The position numbers were made by a program, and so were the translations under genes. A stretch of DNA of 29,190 nucleotides. It comes from CAYSPU01 sp964432995 (GTDB lineage: Bacteria > Verrucomicrobiota > Verrucomicrobiia > Limisphaerales > JAHDYP01). The stretch covers positions 1-29,190 of the forward strand of contig CAYSPU010000039.1 of NCBI GenBank assembly GCA_964432995.1. Reading direction: 5' to 3'. Positions 1 to 9,300 of this stretch are shown here, piece after piece. The notes under the pieces were generated by a model, which worked only from the letters and a program-made list of their open reading frames with translations, did no database searches and had not been told where the DNA came from. Position 1 is the first letter of the stretch; each line of letters begins with the position of its first letter.

Positions 1-12
1 CCGGGAACCGCC

Positions 13-40
13 GGACGCCCGAGGCCGGGCGTCCCTACCT
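13..40. repeat. palindromic intergenic repeat, copy 1
   Basis: A 9-base stem GGACGCCCG (13-21) pairs with CGGGCGTCC (26-34) around a 4-base loop and is followed by CTACCT. The same stem plus CTACCT tail recurs twice at 1466-1552, so this is a member of a dispersed repeat family and not a one-off hairpin. It lies just downstream of the stop of the minus-strand substrate-binding protein gene, where it could also act as a 3'-end hairpin. Confidence 0.7.
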
Positions 41-93
41 CAAACGGGAGGTTCATGGAGAGGAAGGACGATGGCACGGCAACGTCGAGGATG

Positions 94-1278
94 TCAGGGA
101 CGGGGGAGCAAACCGGCCGCGCGAAGTTCGGTGGCCGCCCGGCGGCAGGCCTCGAAGTCGCACAACTGCTGCCTGAGTTCCTCCGAGGAGAGGGGTGCAA
201 ACCGTCCGCTGAAGAACTTCATCTCCCGCATCATGTCGGCCCACGTATGAAGGCCCTTCAACCAGGCGTCGGTGGGCTCGGCCACGTAGTGCACCGTCGG
301 CACGGAGGCCTGTTCCACGGCCAACTCGTTCTTGGTCCAGCGGCTGGCGCACGCGATCGCCAGAGCCTGGTCCTGTCGGATCAACTCGGTCGACAACAAC
401 AGCACCTTCAGGAACTCCCGGATGACCTGTGGCCGCGCCCGGAGCGTGGCTTCCGTCGCCGCCACGATGCAGCAGGGGTGATCGCGCCATTTCCCGATTG
501 GCGGAAGCTCGGCCAACTCGGCCACCACCCGGCCGGCGCCTTTGTGCGCCGCGATTGCCGCCGCCGGTTGGTTCATAACGAATCCGTCCAGCGCGCCACT
601 CTCGAGGAGAGGAACCGGGCTGGCCTCGGAAGCGAAGTTGACCAGGATCACGCGCGCGTCGGTCTTGGTGGCGTCGTATCCGTACCGGATGCCTTCGGCC
701 TTCAAGGCGCCTTCGAAGACGACCTTGGCGACGGCGACGGCAGCTTTGTAGCCGATCTGGATCGGTTTGCCCGGGGCCTTCGCCTCGGCCACAAACCCAG
801 CCCAGTTGGTGACGGTCGAGCCCTTGCGCATGACGAGCATGTCGCCCCCGGTCTGCAGCGGGCTGAGGACCTTGAAGGGCTGGCCGCCGTCGGCCAACTT
901 GGCCACACTCGTCAGCCCACCCAGGCCGATGTCGATCTCGCCCCGCCCCAATGCGGCCGGCATGAGCGCGCCGCCCTGGACCTGGATGAAGCGGAGGCGG
1001 GCAATCGGCTGGTTGCTCACCGTCAGGTCGTAGATCTCGCGGGGGCTGATTTCCTTGAGCCAGATGCCGTAGTTACGCTCGAAGCGCGGCCCTTCGAGGG
1101 CGGCGACGTAGAGGGCCAGATGATGGTCGTGGCCCACGTGACCGACCTTCAGGAGCGGGGGAGTGGTTGCTGCGGCGTCCGGCGTGGCGGCCGTCAGATG
1201 AAGAGCCGTGGTGACCGCAACGCCGCCCGCGAGGTGCAGCGCGCGTTCGGCAAATCCCAGGAGGCGCCGAAGTGCCAC
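94..1278 (-). CDS. ABC transporter substrate-binding protein, SsuA/TauA/NMT1-like
   Basis: Predicted periplasmic binding protein of the nitrate/sulfonate/taurine (NMT1/THI5-like) class, 394 residues. After a hydrophobic N-terminus (about residues 1-32) it shows the family pattern: an opening strand LKVGHVGHDHHLALYVA, a stretch reading GEIDIGLGGL where these proteins test for ligand, and a hinge and second lobe with ALDGFVMNQPAAA, FLKVLLLSTELI and a final helical tail. The frame is open back to 1602, but the region above 1280 is made of dispersed repeats. I therefore chose the GTG at 1278, which has GGGAGA just upstream (a short spacing). The next in-frame alternative is ATG at 1329 inside the repeats. 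No permease or ATPase gene lies beside it in the window, so the ligand cannot be inferred. The nearest same-strand gene upstream is an outer-membrane porin, which suggests joint uptake of a small anionic solute. Family confident, ligand unknown. Confidence 0.85.
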   Translation of the reverse strand: MALRRLLGFAERALHLAGGVAVTTALHLTAATPDAAATTPPLLKVGHVGHDHHLALYVAALEGPRFERNYGIWLKEISPREIYDLTVSNQPIARLRFIQVQGGALMPAALGRGEIDIGLGGLTSVAKLADGGQPFKVLSPLQTGGDMLVMRKGSTVTNWAGFVAEAKAPGKPIQIGYKAAVAVAKVVFEGALKAEGIRYGYDATKTDARVILVNFASEASPVPLLESGALDGFVMNQPAAAIAAHKGAGRVVAELAELPPIGKWRDHPCCIVAATEATLRARPQVIREFLKVLLLSTELIRQDQALAIACASRWTKNELAVEQASVPTVHYVAEPTDAWLKGLHTWADMMREMKFFSGRFAPLSSEELRQQLCDFEACRRAATELRAAGLLPRP

Positions 1279-1280
1279 TT

Positions 1281-1317
1281 TCTCCCGTCGGACGGGAGAG
1301 GGACGGGGTGAGGGCGG
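1281..1317. repeat. hairpin repeat with GGGACGGGGTGAGGG tail
   Basis: TCTCCCGTC (1281-1289) and GACGGGAGA (1291-1299) form a perfect 9-base inverted repeat with one central base, followed by a G-rich tail to about 1317. I recall this shape (CTCTCCC-GGGAGAGG-GTGAGGG) as a recurrent intergenic repeat in several bacterial genomes. In this window it occurs once. It provides the ribosome-binding-like GGGAGA in front of the GTG at 1278. Confidence 0.55.
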
Positions 1318-1353
1318 TGGACCTTGCATCGCGCCGAGGTGGGGCGCGTCCTC

Positions 1354-1420
1354 CGGGCGCGCCGGAGACACTTGCTTCGTTGACTGCTCCTCGCGGCGCC
1401 CTCGGAGAGGTCGCCCTACC
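1354..1420. repeat. 67-base dispersed repeat, copy A
   Basis: This stretch aligns without gaps to 17434-17500 at roughly three identities in four by eye, with a nearly identical core CACTGCTCCTCGCGGCG (GACTG here) and the shared end CCTACC. It is one of several repeats filling the 320 bases between the porin and the binding-protein genes. No gene is seen in 1279-1598 apart from these repeats. Confidence 0.65.
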
Positions 1421-1465
1421 TTCAACTTCAATGCAGGCTTCTTCATTAGGGTGGTGCGCAGTTCG

Positions 1466-1493
1466 GAGGTAGGGACGCCCGGCTCGGGCGTCC
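1466..1493. repeat. palindromic intergenic repeat, copy 2 (inverted)
   Basis: GAGGTAG followed by GGACGCCCG (1473-1481), a 3-base loop and CGGGCGTCC (1485-1493). It is the same stem as at 13-34, in the opposite orientation: the AGGTAG tail is on the left here. Confidence 0.7.
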
Positions 1494-1525
1494 GCAAAAG
1501 GCGCACACCACCGCATGCAACTGGC

Positions 1526-1553
1526 GGACGCGCGGGGCCGCGCGTCCCTACCT
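1526..1553. repeat. palindromic intergenic repeat, copy 3
   Basis: GGACGCGCG (1526-1534), loop GGGC, CGCGCGTCC (1539-1547), then CTACCTG. Relative to copies 1 and 2 the stem carries a compensated change (CCCG/CGGG to GCGG-type pairing), so pairing is kept while sequence changes. Copies 2 and 3 face each other tail-out, which is typical of paired REP-like units. Confidence 0.7.
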
Positions 1554-1598
1554 GCTGCTGGTGGTTCATGGTAAGTGCATTCATGGTGTTCATCGGCT

Positions 1599-3041
1599 TC
1601 ACAGGTTGAAGGTGAGCTGCGCGAAGAACCAGTGGGCGGGATCGTCGCTGCCCGGTGTATTGCGGATGAACTCGCCCGGGAGGAAGCAGCCGTAACCGGC
1701 CAGCACCTCAAGGGGTTTGAACACCTTCCACTGCCAGAGGAGGTTGATTTCGTGTCCCAGGTCCTGGCCGGCCTGGCCGGTGGCGTCCCGGCGCATGGCC
1801 TTGCCGTTGCCGTAGTACCAGGCGTCCTCGGCCGCGGCCAGCCGGTAGTAGTTGTACTCGACCCAGAGCTTCTGGCCTTTGGCAGGACGGACGGCGAAGC
1901 TCGCCTGGTAATCCTCCAGGTTCATCCAGCAAACCACGTTCATCCAGCCGTAGTAGTAGGCGTCGGCGGCGCCGTAGACGTTGTCGAAGGTGCCGCGGGT
2001 GCCGTCCTTCGGGTCGTCATCGCCGCTGGCATAGGCGAACTCGATCCCGAGCCGCGGAGCCCAGGATCCGGAAAACGTGTAGCCCGCGCCCGCCACCGCG
2101 CCGAACGTCGCGATGTCGTCCTCACCGTAGGTGCCGAACTGGCCGGCGAGGGTGCCGTAGTAATCCCAGTCGCCGCCGATGCGGCCATCGAAACGGAAGC
2201 CCAGGGTATGGCGGAATTCGTCGCCCATGCCGCTTTCCCCTTTGAGATCCCCGTGGGTGTCGTAGCGGCCCACGTAGAAAACGTCGGGCTTGAACGTGAA
2301 CGTGCGGTTGGTGAGTTGCTTGAACTGGGCGTAGGCGGCGGCCATTTCGAAGGGGAAATGCTCGTCGTTGAAGCCCGAGTCATCGCTGACGATCTGGCGG
2401 CCGTAGAGCAGGTCCACCTTCACCGGATCGGTGTGACAGTAGAGCTTGGCTGCGTCCCACCAGTAGCGCCCCACGTTGCCCCATTCGCCGGGGCCGAAGA
2501 TGCGGCGATCCCCGTAGGTGATGCTCTGGCGCCCGGCTTTGAAGCCGGCGGGTGATCCGGCGATCTTCTCCCATTCGAAATAGGCCTGGCGCAATTCGTT
2601 CTCGTCGTGGAAAGGGTTGCTGGCGGGAAACGTGTCGCGGTCCAGGTCGCTGAGCCAGTAACGCGCGTCCTGCATTTCGACGTAGACGTGGGCCGGCTTG
2701 CCAAAATGGTAGTCCAGGCTCAGCCGCGTGCGCAGCAGGAGGAGATGGTCTTCGAGCTCGGCGCCGTAGCCGCGGACATCGAAGTTGTCCAGGTACTCAT
2801 AGCGAGTGCGGATGTTGACGCCGATGTCCAGGGAACCCGGTCCCAAGGGGATACCGCGGGTCTGATCGTACCAGGCCTTGGGCTTGGGTGTGGCCGCCGT
2901 CGCGGGAGGCTTAGCGGAAGGCGGGGCGTTGGTGGAGGAAGTCGCGGTTGAATCGGCCGCCGGGGTGGCGGCGAGGAGGGAATGGGCTAGTCCAACTCCG
3001 AGGGAGATGACCAACCAGCGGGCAGTCTGACGGTGGCTCAA
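1599..3041 (-). CDS. alginate-export family outer-membrane porin
   Basis: A 480-residue outer-membrane barrel of the alginate_export (AlgE-like) type. It starts with a signal peptide (RWLVISLGVGLAHSLLAATP), then an Ala/Pro/Thr-rich linker of about 45 residues, then alternating amphipathic strands beginning at LDIGVNIRTRYEYLDNFD. Family-type features include LLLLRTRLSLDYHF, the helix-turn NELRQAYFEWEKI, FKAGRQSITYGDRRIFGPGEW and many Tyr/Trp-rich strands. It ends in FFAQLTFNL, a plausible C-terminal barrel strand. I chose the TTG at 3041 because AAAGGA lies about 7 bases upstream and the signal peptide then begins MSHRQTARW. The frame extends to 3170, but that extension has no signal-like features. 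The cargo may be any acidic sugar or other small solute; the family name does not prove alginate. The downstream gene is the binding protein, on the same strand across a repeat-filled gap. Confidence 0.85.
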   Translation of the reverse strand: MSHRQTARWLVISLGVGLAHSLLAATPAADSTATSSTNAPPSAKPPATAATPKPKAWYDQTRGIPLGPGSLDIGVNIRTRYEYLDNFDVRGYGAELEDHLLLLRTRLSLDYHFGKPAHVYVEMQDARYWLSDLDRDTFPASNPFHDENELRQAYFEWEKIAGSPAGFKAGRQSITYGDRRIFGPGEWGNVGRYWWDAAKLYCHTDPVKVDLLYGRQIVSDDSGFNDEHFPFEMAAAYAQFKQLTNRTFTFKPDVFYVGRYDTHGDLKGESGMGDEFRHTLGFRFDGRIGGDWDYYGTLAGQFGTYGEDDIATFGAVAGAGYTFSGSWAPRLGIEFAYASGDDDPKDGTRGTFDNVYGAADAYYYGWMNVVCWMNLEDYQASFAVRPAKGQKLWVEYNYYRLAAAEDAWYYGNGKAMRRDATGQAGQDLGHEINLLWQWKVFKPLEVLAGYGCFLPGEFIRNTPGSDDPAHWFFAQLTFNL

Positions 3042-3330
3042 GCAGGGTCCTTTCTTTGGGGATGATCGGCCGTGTTGCAGGCACACCCGACAGCCGATTG
3101 GCCTCCCCAGGCCGCCATGACCGGGGGAGGGTCTGGTGTCTGCAAAACCTGAAACGCGCCCGGTCGCCACCCGTACGCACCGCGGTGCAGTCAGGTGATT
3201 CCGGCGTGTTCATGGGCCGGGATCCTGTGCTCGTTGGCCGACCGGGACAACCGAAAAACGTGCGACCGGATCCTCGCGCAAGTGGCGCTGGGGGTTCGTT
3301 CGTCCCCCGTCGCAGCGCGGGGATCGAGAC

Positions 3331-3360
3331 CGCCGTCACGGTACCGCGGGCGTGACGGCG
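3331..3360 (-). terminator. hairpin enclosing the stop codon of the CotH/lamin-tail gene
   Basis: CGCCGTCACG (3331-3340) and CGTGACGGCG (3351-3360) are a perfect 10-base inverted repeat with a 10-base loop. The TGA stop (3336-3338 on the minus strand) lies inside the distal arm. No T tract follows, so intrinsic termination is uncertain; it could equally protect the mRNA 3' end. The 294 bases from here to the porin start hold no other feature I can support. Confidence 0.5.
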
Positions 3361-6300
3361 CGGTAGAACCGCGTGGTCCGCTGGGCCGGATCCCGGTGGA
3401 TCTCCAGGCGGTTCGAAGGCTGCGCGGGGATGTCGATCAGCCGGTACCAAACGGGGTTCTCCAGGCTGTCGGCGAACTGAATTGTGAAGGTGCGGTTGCC
3501 CTCGGCGAAGAGCCGCAGCTCCGGATCCCCGTCGTCGTCGTTGAGTTGGATGCCGAAGTCCATGAGTGGTTGTCCGCTGGGGTACGGCGTGCCCGGCGTG
3601 GGCGGGGCGGCTTGCCAGTTGATGGGGTCATCCGCGTAGGCGGCCAGGTCCAGGCGTTGGAGGGAGTCGCCCCCGCCGGCGGCATTGATTGGCCAGGGAG
3701 CGTTCGTCGAGTAACGCACACGGTCCATCGGGTAGTAGGGAACCCCATCGGCGGACGGCAGGTCCGGCACTCGGACCGCGAGGCGCTCGCCGTTGTTCTG
3801 CAGCCCGCCCGCGTATTCGAGGATGGGGACCGTGTCGGGGATGGAGAACCGGGCGCGGAACCCGTTGGCGTTTGAGCTGACGAGAACCAGGAAACCGCGC
3901 GGGGCGATGCTGATGTTCGTCGGGAAGGTGAAACTCAGGCCGGAAACGTTCCACGTGTTGGTTGGGTGGGTGGGATCGTGAAGCGGCACCGGCTCCGCGG
4001 TCAGGTTCCGCAGTTCGACGAACTCGTCTTCGGGCATCGGCGGATGGAAATGGATCTCACTCAGAACGACCGGGCTCAGGGCGGGGCCGGCGTTTTCGGC
4101 GCCCAGAGTGCGCTCGATCTGCGGGGTCAGTTGTTCCTCCCCCACGCTGTTGACGTGGCGACCGTAGGAGACGCCGTCCCTGGCGCCGTCGAACGCGAAC
4201 CCATGGCTGTATCCGGTCAGGTTCCCCGGGGCGTCGGCCGAGAAGAGGTAGACCTGATCGCCAAAGGAACTGAGACTGAAACTGGGGTGCGCACCGGGCG
4301 TCGGGTTGAATTGCCCTTCGTCAACGACCAGGAACTCGCCGGGCGCAAGAGCCGGCGTGGTCGGGATCCGGTATTTCCGCGGATCTGCCGGATCATCGGT
4401 GAGGTACCAGCCCGTCACGTCGACGGGGTAGGCGGCGAGGTTCCGCAGTTCGATGGCATCGACCAATGGCGGCGTGGTGCTGGTCAGGACCTCGTTGACG
4501 ACGACGCCGCCGATGGCGGAGGCGGCCCCCGCGGTGCCGGGCGTGCCGAGGGGCTGGGCGCTGGCCGCATAGGTGCTGGTGACCGGATCAGCCAGAACCA
4601 GGGAGAAGCCGAAGCCATCCGCCGTGACCGGCCAGGGAGCGAGCGGGCCATAGCTAACGGCGAGGATGACTCCGGCGTGCGGGTGGCTGATGGCGAGCGT
4701 TTCGCCGGCGTTGTTCAGTTTGCCGGTATACACTCCCTGAACACCGACGCCGGGGTAACGCTGCGCCAGCGCCTCGGGATTGCGCGCCAGCAGGAAGCAG
4801 TCGCCCGGCTCGAGCGCGGTGCCGAGCGGGAAGCTGAAGGTGACACCGCTCGAGAAGAACAGACCGCCCAAGTCCAGCGTCCGGCTGCCGGCGTTCCGCA
4901 ATTCGATGAACTCCAGCTCGTCGCTGTCGATCAACCCGAGCGGCGGCGGGTGATACATGATCTCGGAGAAGACCAGGCTGGCGCGGAGGTCGCTGACGAG
5001 ATCCACGGCGGTGGGCGCGAACTGGATGGGCGCGGACCATCCGCTCCAGCGGCCGGTGTTGTCCTGGTGCCGCACGCGGACCCGGTAGGTCTGGCCCGGC
5101 ACCACGGACGTGGGCGGCAGGGTGATGTTGGATGAGCCGTCGGTGATGGCGCCCGAATCCCAGGTGGCGTCCCACTCGAGGCGGAGCTGGGCCGGATTGG
5201 TGACCACCGTGCCCGCGGGCAGGACTTGGGCGACGCGCCATTGCATGGCGGCGAAGGTGTTGGTGCCCTGCGGATCCGTGAACGCCGAAGAACTGAAGGT
5301 GAGGTGGTCCACCGGGTATCCAACCGGGCCGTTGTAGGTGAGTACCGGACGCTGCGGGGCGGCGGCATCGGCGGCCACCACGTCCAGACGCGCCACCCAG
5401 CCGGAGGCGGAGACCGTGGGGCGATCCGTCCACCAATCGTGGGAGCCGCCGGCGAACATGAAGTTCTTGAGGTCCTGCACGTAGCCGGCGAGGCCGGCGG
5501 TGAGCGCGGGGCCGGGTCGGACCATGGACCGGTAGTTGCCCGTGGCCGCCGGCGCGTTCGACCAGCGGAGGAGATCGGCCGGCACGAAACGCGCCAGCGT
5601 TCCCGCGAAGGCGTCCACGATCGGCTCGATCTGGTCCCGCTGGAACAACAGGTCCCGGATCTCCCGAACCGTATTGCGATAGTCCCGGATCAGCTCCGGT
5701 TTGGTGCTGCCGCTGAAGATGCTGACGTAGGCGCTGTCCTGGCCGCTGTTCCAGGTCGGCCCCCAGGTGTCGGTCACGTCCCACGGCAGGATCCAGAGCC
5801 GCCCGTAGTACTGATTCTGGGAGGTGTATGCGGGTTCGAAGTAATAGGCGGCGTTCTTGTCGCAGCCGGGCCAGAAGTCGTAGTTGCGGACTCCTTCGCA
5901 GATGGCGTGGTATCGGTACCAGAGCGGGTAGTTGACGTGGGCCAGGAGCCACGCGGCGGTCTGGGAGCTGTTGAGGTTGTTCTGGATGTTGTCGTGATCC
6001 GACCCGTCGGTGACGGCGTCCGGAGCCTGGTAGCGGAGTTGATCCAGGCCGACGGTGGTGGAATTGATGAGTTTGTAGAGGTTGCCCTTGGGAAGGCCGT
6101 GGGCTTCGAGGAACCGGACGTCGTAGTTCTCCTGGGCCCAGCAGAGCCCCCAGAAATCGCCGCCATAGCGGTCCGGGGCTTCGGCCACGCTGTCGATCAC
6201 GCGCCAGTGGAAGAAGTGCGAGAAGGGGGCGGGAACGCCGACTTTGTTCCAGAGGAAGTAATTGACGGCCTCGTTGAGGCCGAAGGTGAGGGTCTGCTGG

Positions 6301-9300
6301 TTGCTCTGTCCTTTGCCGGTGTCCAGCGAACTCCACTTCGTCGGATACCGCGCCCCGCTCGGATCCCGGGCGGCCAAGTGGCGTCCGTCGTTGAACTTGA
6401 ACCGGAAACTGCGCTTGCCCGGCTGATACCGGCCATTGGCGCCGCGCAGGCGGTAGCAGACATGATCGTAGACCTCGCCATCGCAGACGACGGCGCATTG
6501 CCAGTTGAAGACGAACCAGGCGGGGCTGCCCTGAACCATCTGGTTGCCGGTGTAGGCGGTGCAGGTGGTCAGGTCTTGAGCGCGCGTGATGAAGAAGTAG
6601 ACCGGCAACGATTCGAGGTCGGCCGCGGCAATGCCTTCGTACGCCGGCACTCCGTCATAGACGAAAGCCGCGAAGTTCAGTGAAGGATCGTCCGCGAACG
6701 GCGCCCGGCGCGTCGCCCCAAAGAGATCGGTCGCGGTCACCCGATACCGGACGAGCGTGCGGTTGGGCGACGCCGGAATCACTCCCGTGAAGATGTCGTC
6801 GCCCGCCACGGCGTCGCCCCCGGTGCCGTCGTCCACCATCGGCACCGACACCCACCCCATCTCGAACGCGGGATTCGACGGAGGCGCGCCCTCGGGATCG
6901 TTGTTCATCTCGGTGAGGGAGCGCGGGAGGACACTGGGGATGAACGCCCCCGGCGCCACGAGTTGGCAGGCCAGGGAGACCGACCCCACCCCCTCGGGAT
7001 CGGTCACTTTCGCGGTGATCATGATGTCATTCGTGCTGCGGGGCGATTGGGGGGTGTGGTTCACCTGCCGGATATTGGGCGCGGCGTTGTATAGGAAGGA
7101 ACCATTCCGCCGGCCGGGCGTGGGTTGCGGACCGGCGACGACGACGTCCGGCGTCTTCAGTTCGAGGTCGAAAGAGAGATCGGAACTGCCGAGGGTGACG
7201 TTGATGACTTGCGCCGCCAGGACGTTCTGGCCCGGGCGCAGATAGGCGGAGGCGTTGGCCAACACGATGGTTTCCCAGGCGGCCTCGTGATCGGTCGTGC
7301 CTGTTCCGACATCATAGGCCTTGTCGCCGCCGGAGACGTGCGGCCGCGCCACCTCCTGCCCGTTGATCCAGAGAATCACCCCGTCATCCACGTAGACCCG
7401 GAGAACCAGCGTTTCCGGAACCGCATTCTCCGCGACGGTGAAGGCGTGCCGGGCGAAGAAGCACACGTAACTGTTCTGCATGTCGGACAACACCGTGTTG
7501 TCGTCGCCGTCGGCATACCCGATCGACGTGCGGCCCACACTCCAGGTGGCGTCCTCGGCGAAGTCCAATTCCCGCCAGGCGCTGGCGGGGGTCGAAGCCT
7601 CGTTCGTGCCCCGACGGTAATGCCAGGCGGGATCGGCCGACGGAATGAAGACGGTCGAAAGGTTGGTGGGCGTGACGGCGTCGGAGCGGGCTACACTCCA
7701 CGAACTTCCCAGGTCGTTGTCGAGCGCGGGGTTGATCAACTCCATGGAGACTCCGCCTCCGTTCGCGGCGATCGGCCAGGGAAACTCGGAACGATAATCC
7801 ACCTGGTCCACCACGCGGTCGCCCGCATCCCGAAGTGTGATCTGCTCCCCGTCGTTGTCGAGCGAACCGGTCCACGGGCCCAGGGCGGCGACCCCAAACA
7901 CGGAGAAGATGGCCGAAGGATTTTGCGCCACCACCAGGTAGTCGCGCGCGCCGATCTGTGTCCCGGGTGGGAAGTTGAAATCCACCCCGCCCCGCAGCCG
8001 CCAGTTGCCCATGTCCAACGGCTCGGGATTGGGATTGTAGAACTCGACGAACTCGGCGGGGACCGTGTTCTCGGCCGGGTTGTAGTGGATCTCGTTGATC
8101 ACCGGGTCGCGCCGTGCGCTCAGGATGTGCAGGAGGAAGTCCTTCTCCAGCGACAACGCGGCGCTGTCCGTCACCCGGATGCGTACGGTGAGGAAACCGC
8201 CATTCGTTGCCGCGAAGGCGGAGGCCGTCCAGAGCTGGTTGCTGGCGACGGCAAACAGGGCGTTGTTTGCCGCGCCCGGCACAAGTTGGTACGTGTGGCG
8301 GTCGTGGAGGTTGACGTCGACCGTGCGCATGGTGGCGACGTATTGGCCGGGACCGGTGCCGGAGGGGACGCTGGCGGCGCTCAGGAAGATGTCGGCCGGG
8401 GCAACAGGAGGTTCGACTACCGTCACGCGGACGACGGCAGGACTGGAATCCGCGCGCCCGTCGTTGACGTGGAACGTGAACTGATCGTCGCCCAGATACC
8501 CTGTCGCCGGGGTGTACGTGATCCGGGGAGGGATGCCGGAGAGCACGCCGTGCTGCGGCGGCGAGTCGAGGTGATAGGTCAGCGGATCGCCGTTGGGGTC
8601 CTGTCCGGACAGCGTGATGGCCACGGAGGTGTTCTCCACGGTGTTCGTCGTGAAACCGAACGCGACCGGGATGCCGGGATCCACAGTCACGGTCACCGTG
8701 GCTTCCGCGCTGCCGTCCGCGTTCGTGGCAATGAGGGTGTAGGTGGTGGTGGCGGCGGGCGACACCGTGGCCGCGCCGGTCGGGCCGGGGACCGAGCCCA
8801 CGCCGGGGTCGATGCTCAAGCCGGTGGCGTTGGCCACATTCCAGGACAAGGTGGCCGAGGACCCCACGTAGATGGGATTCGGCGCGGCCGAGAAGGCGTG
8901 GACGAACGGCAACGCGGCCTCGATGTGAATCGCCGTCAGTTGGCCGATGAGCGCGGCGGCCTCCTCTCCGGTCAACGCGGAGTCGTAGAACTGCACCTCG
9001 ACCAAGTCCCCCGAGAACCGCTGGCCGTCCAAGTCCGTGTGCAGCGAGCCGAAGGAGAAACCGGCGTTGTTCCGGGGGAGCGTCGCGCTCCCCGTCTGGC
9101 TGACCGGCGTCCGATCGTCCACATAGACCGTCTGCGTGCCTCCGCCCCACGTGAAAACCGCCACGTGGAAACTCCCGTCCACCAGGGAACTGCCATCCGC
9201 CTGGTAGGTGGTTTGGTCGGGATCGCCGACGCCAAAGCCGATGTGCCCCGCCTCGTCGATGACCGTCCCCCAATCCGCCGTGTAGCCGGCTTGTTCGGCA

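Noticed and set aside
55..1311. Long plus-strand frame opposite the substrate-binding protein
   Set aside because: It is an antisense shadow caused by high GC; its translation is Arg/Gly/His-rich with no domain pattern, while the minus strand reads as a clear family member.
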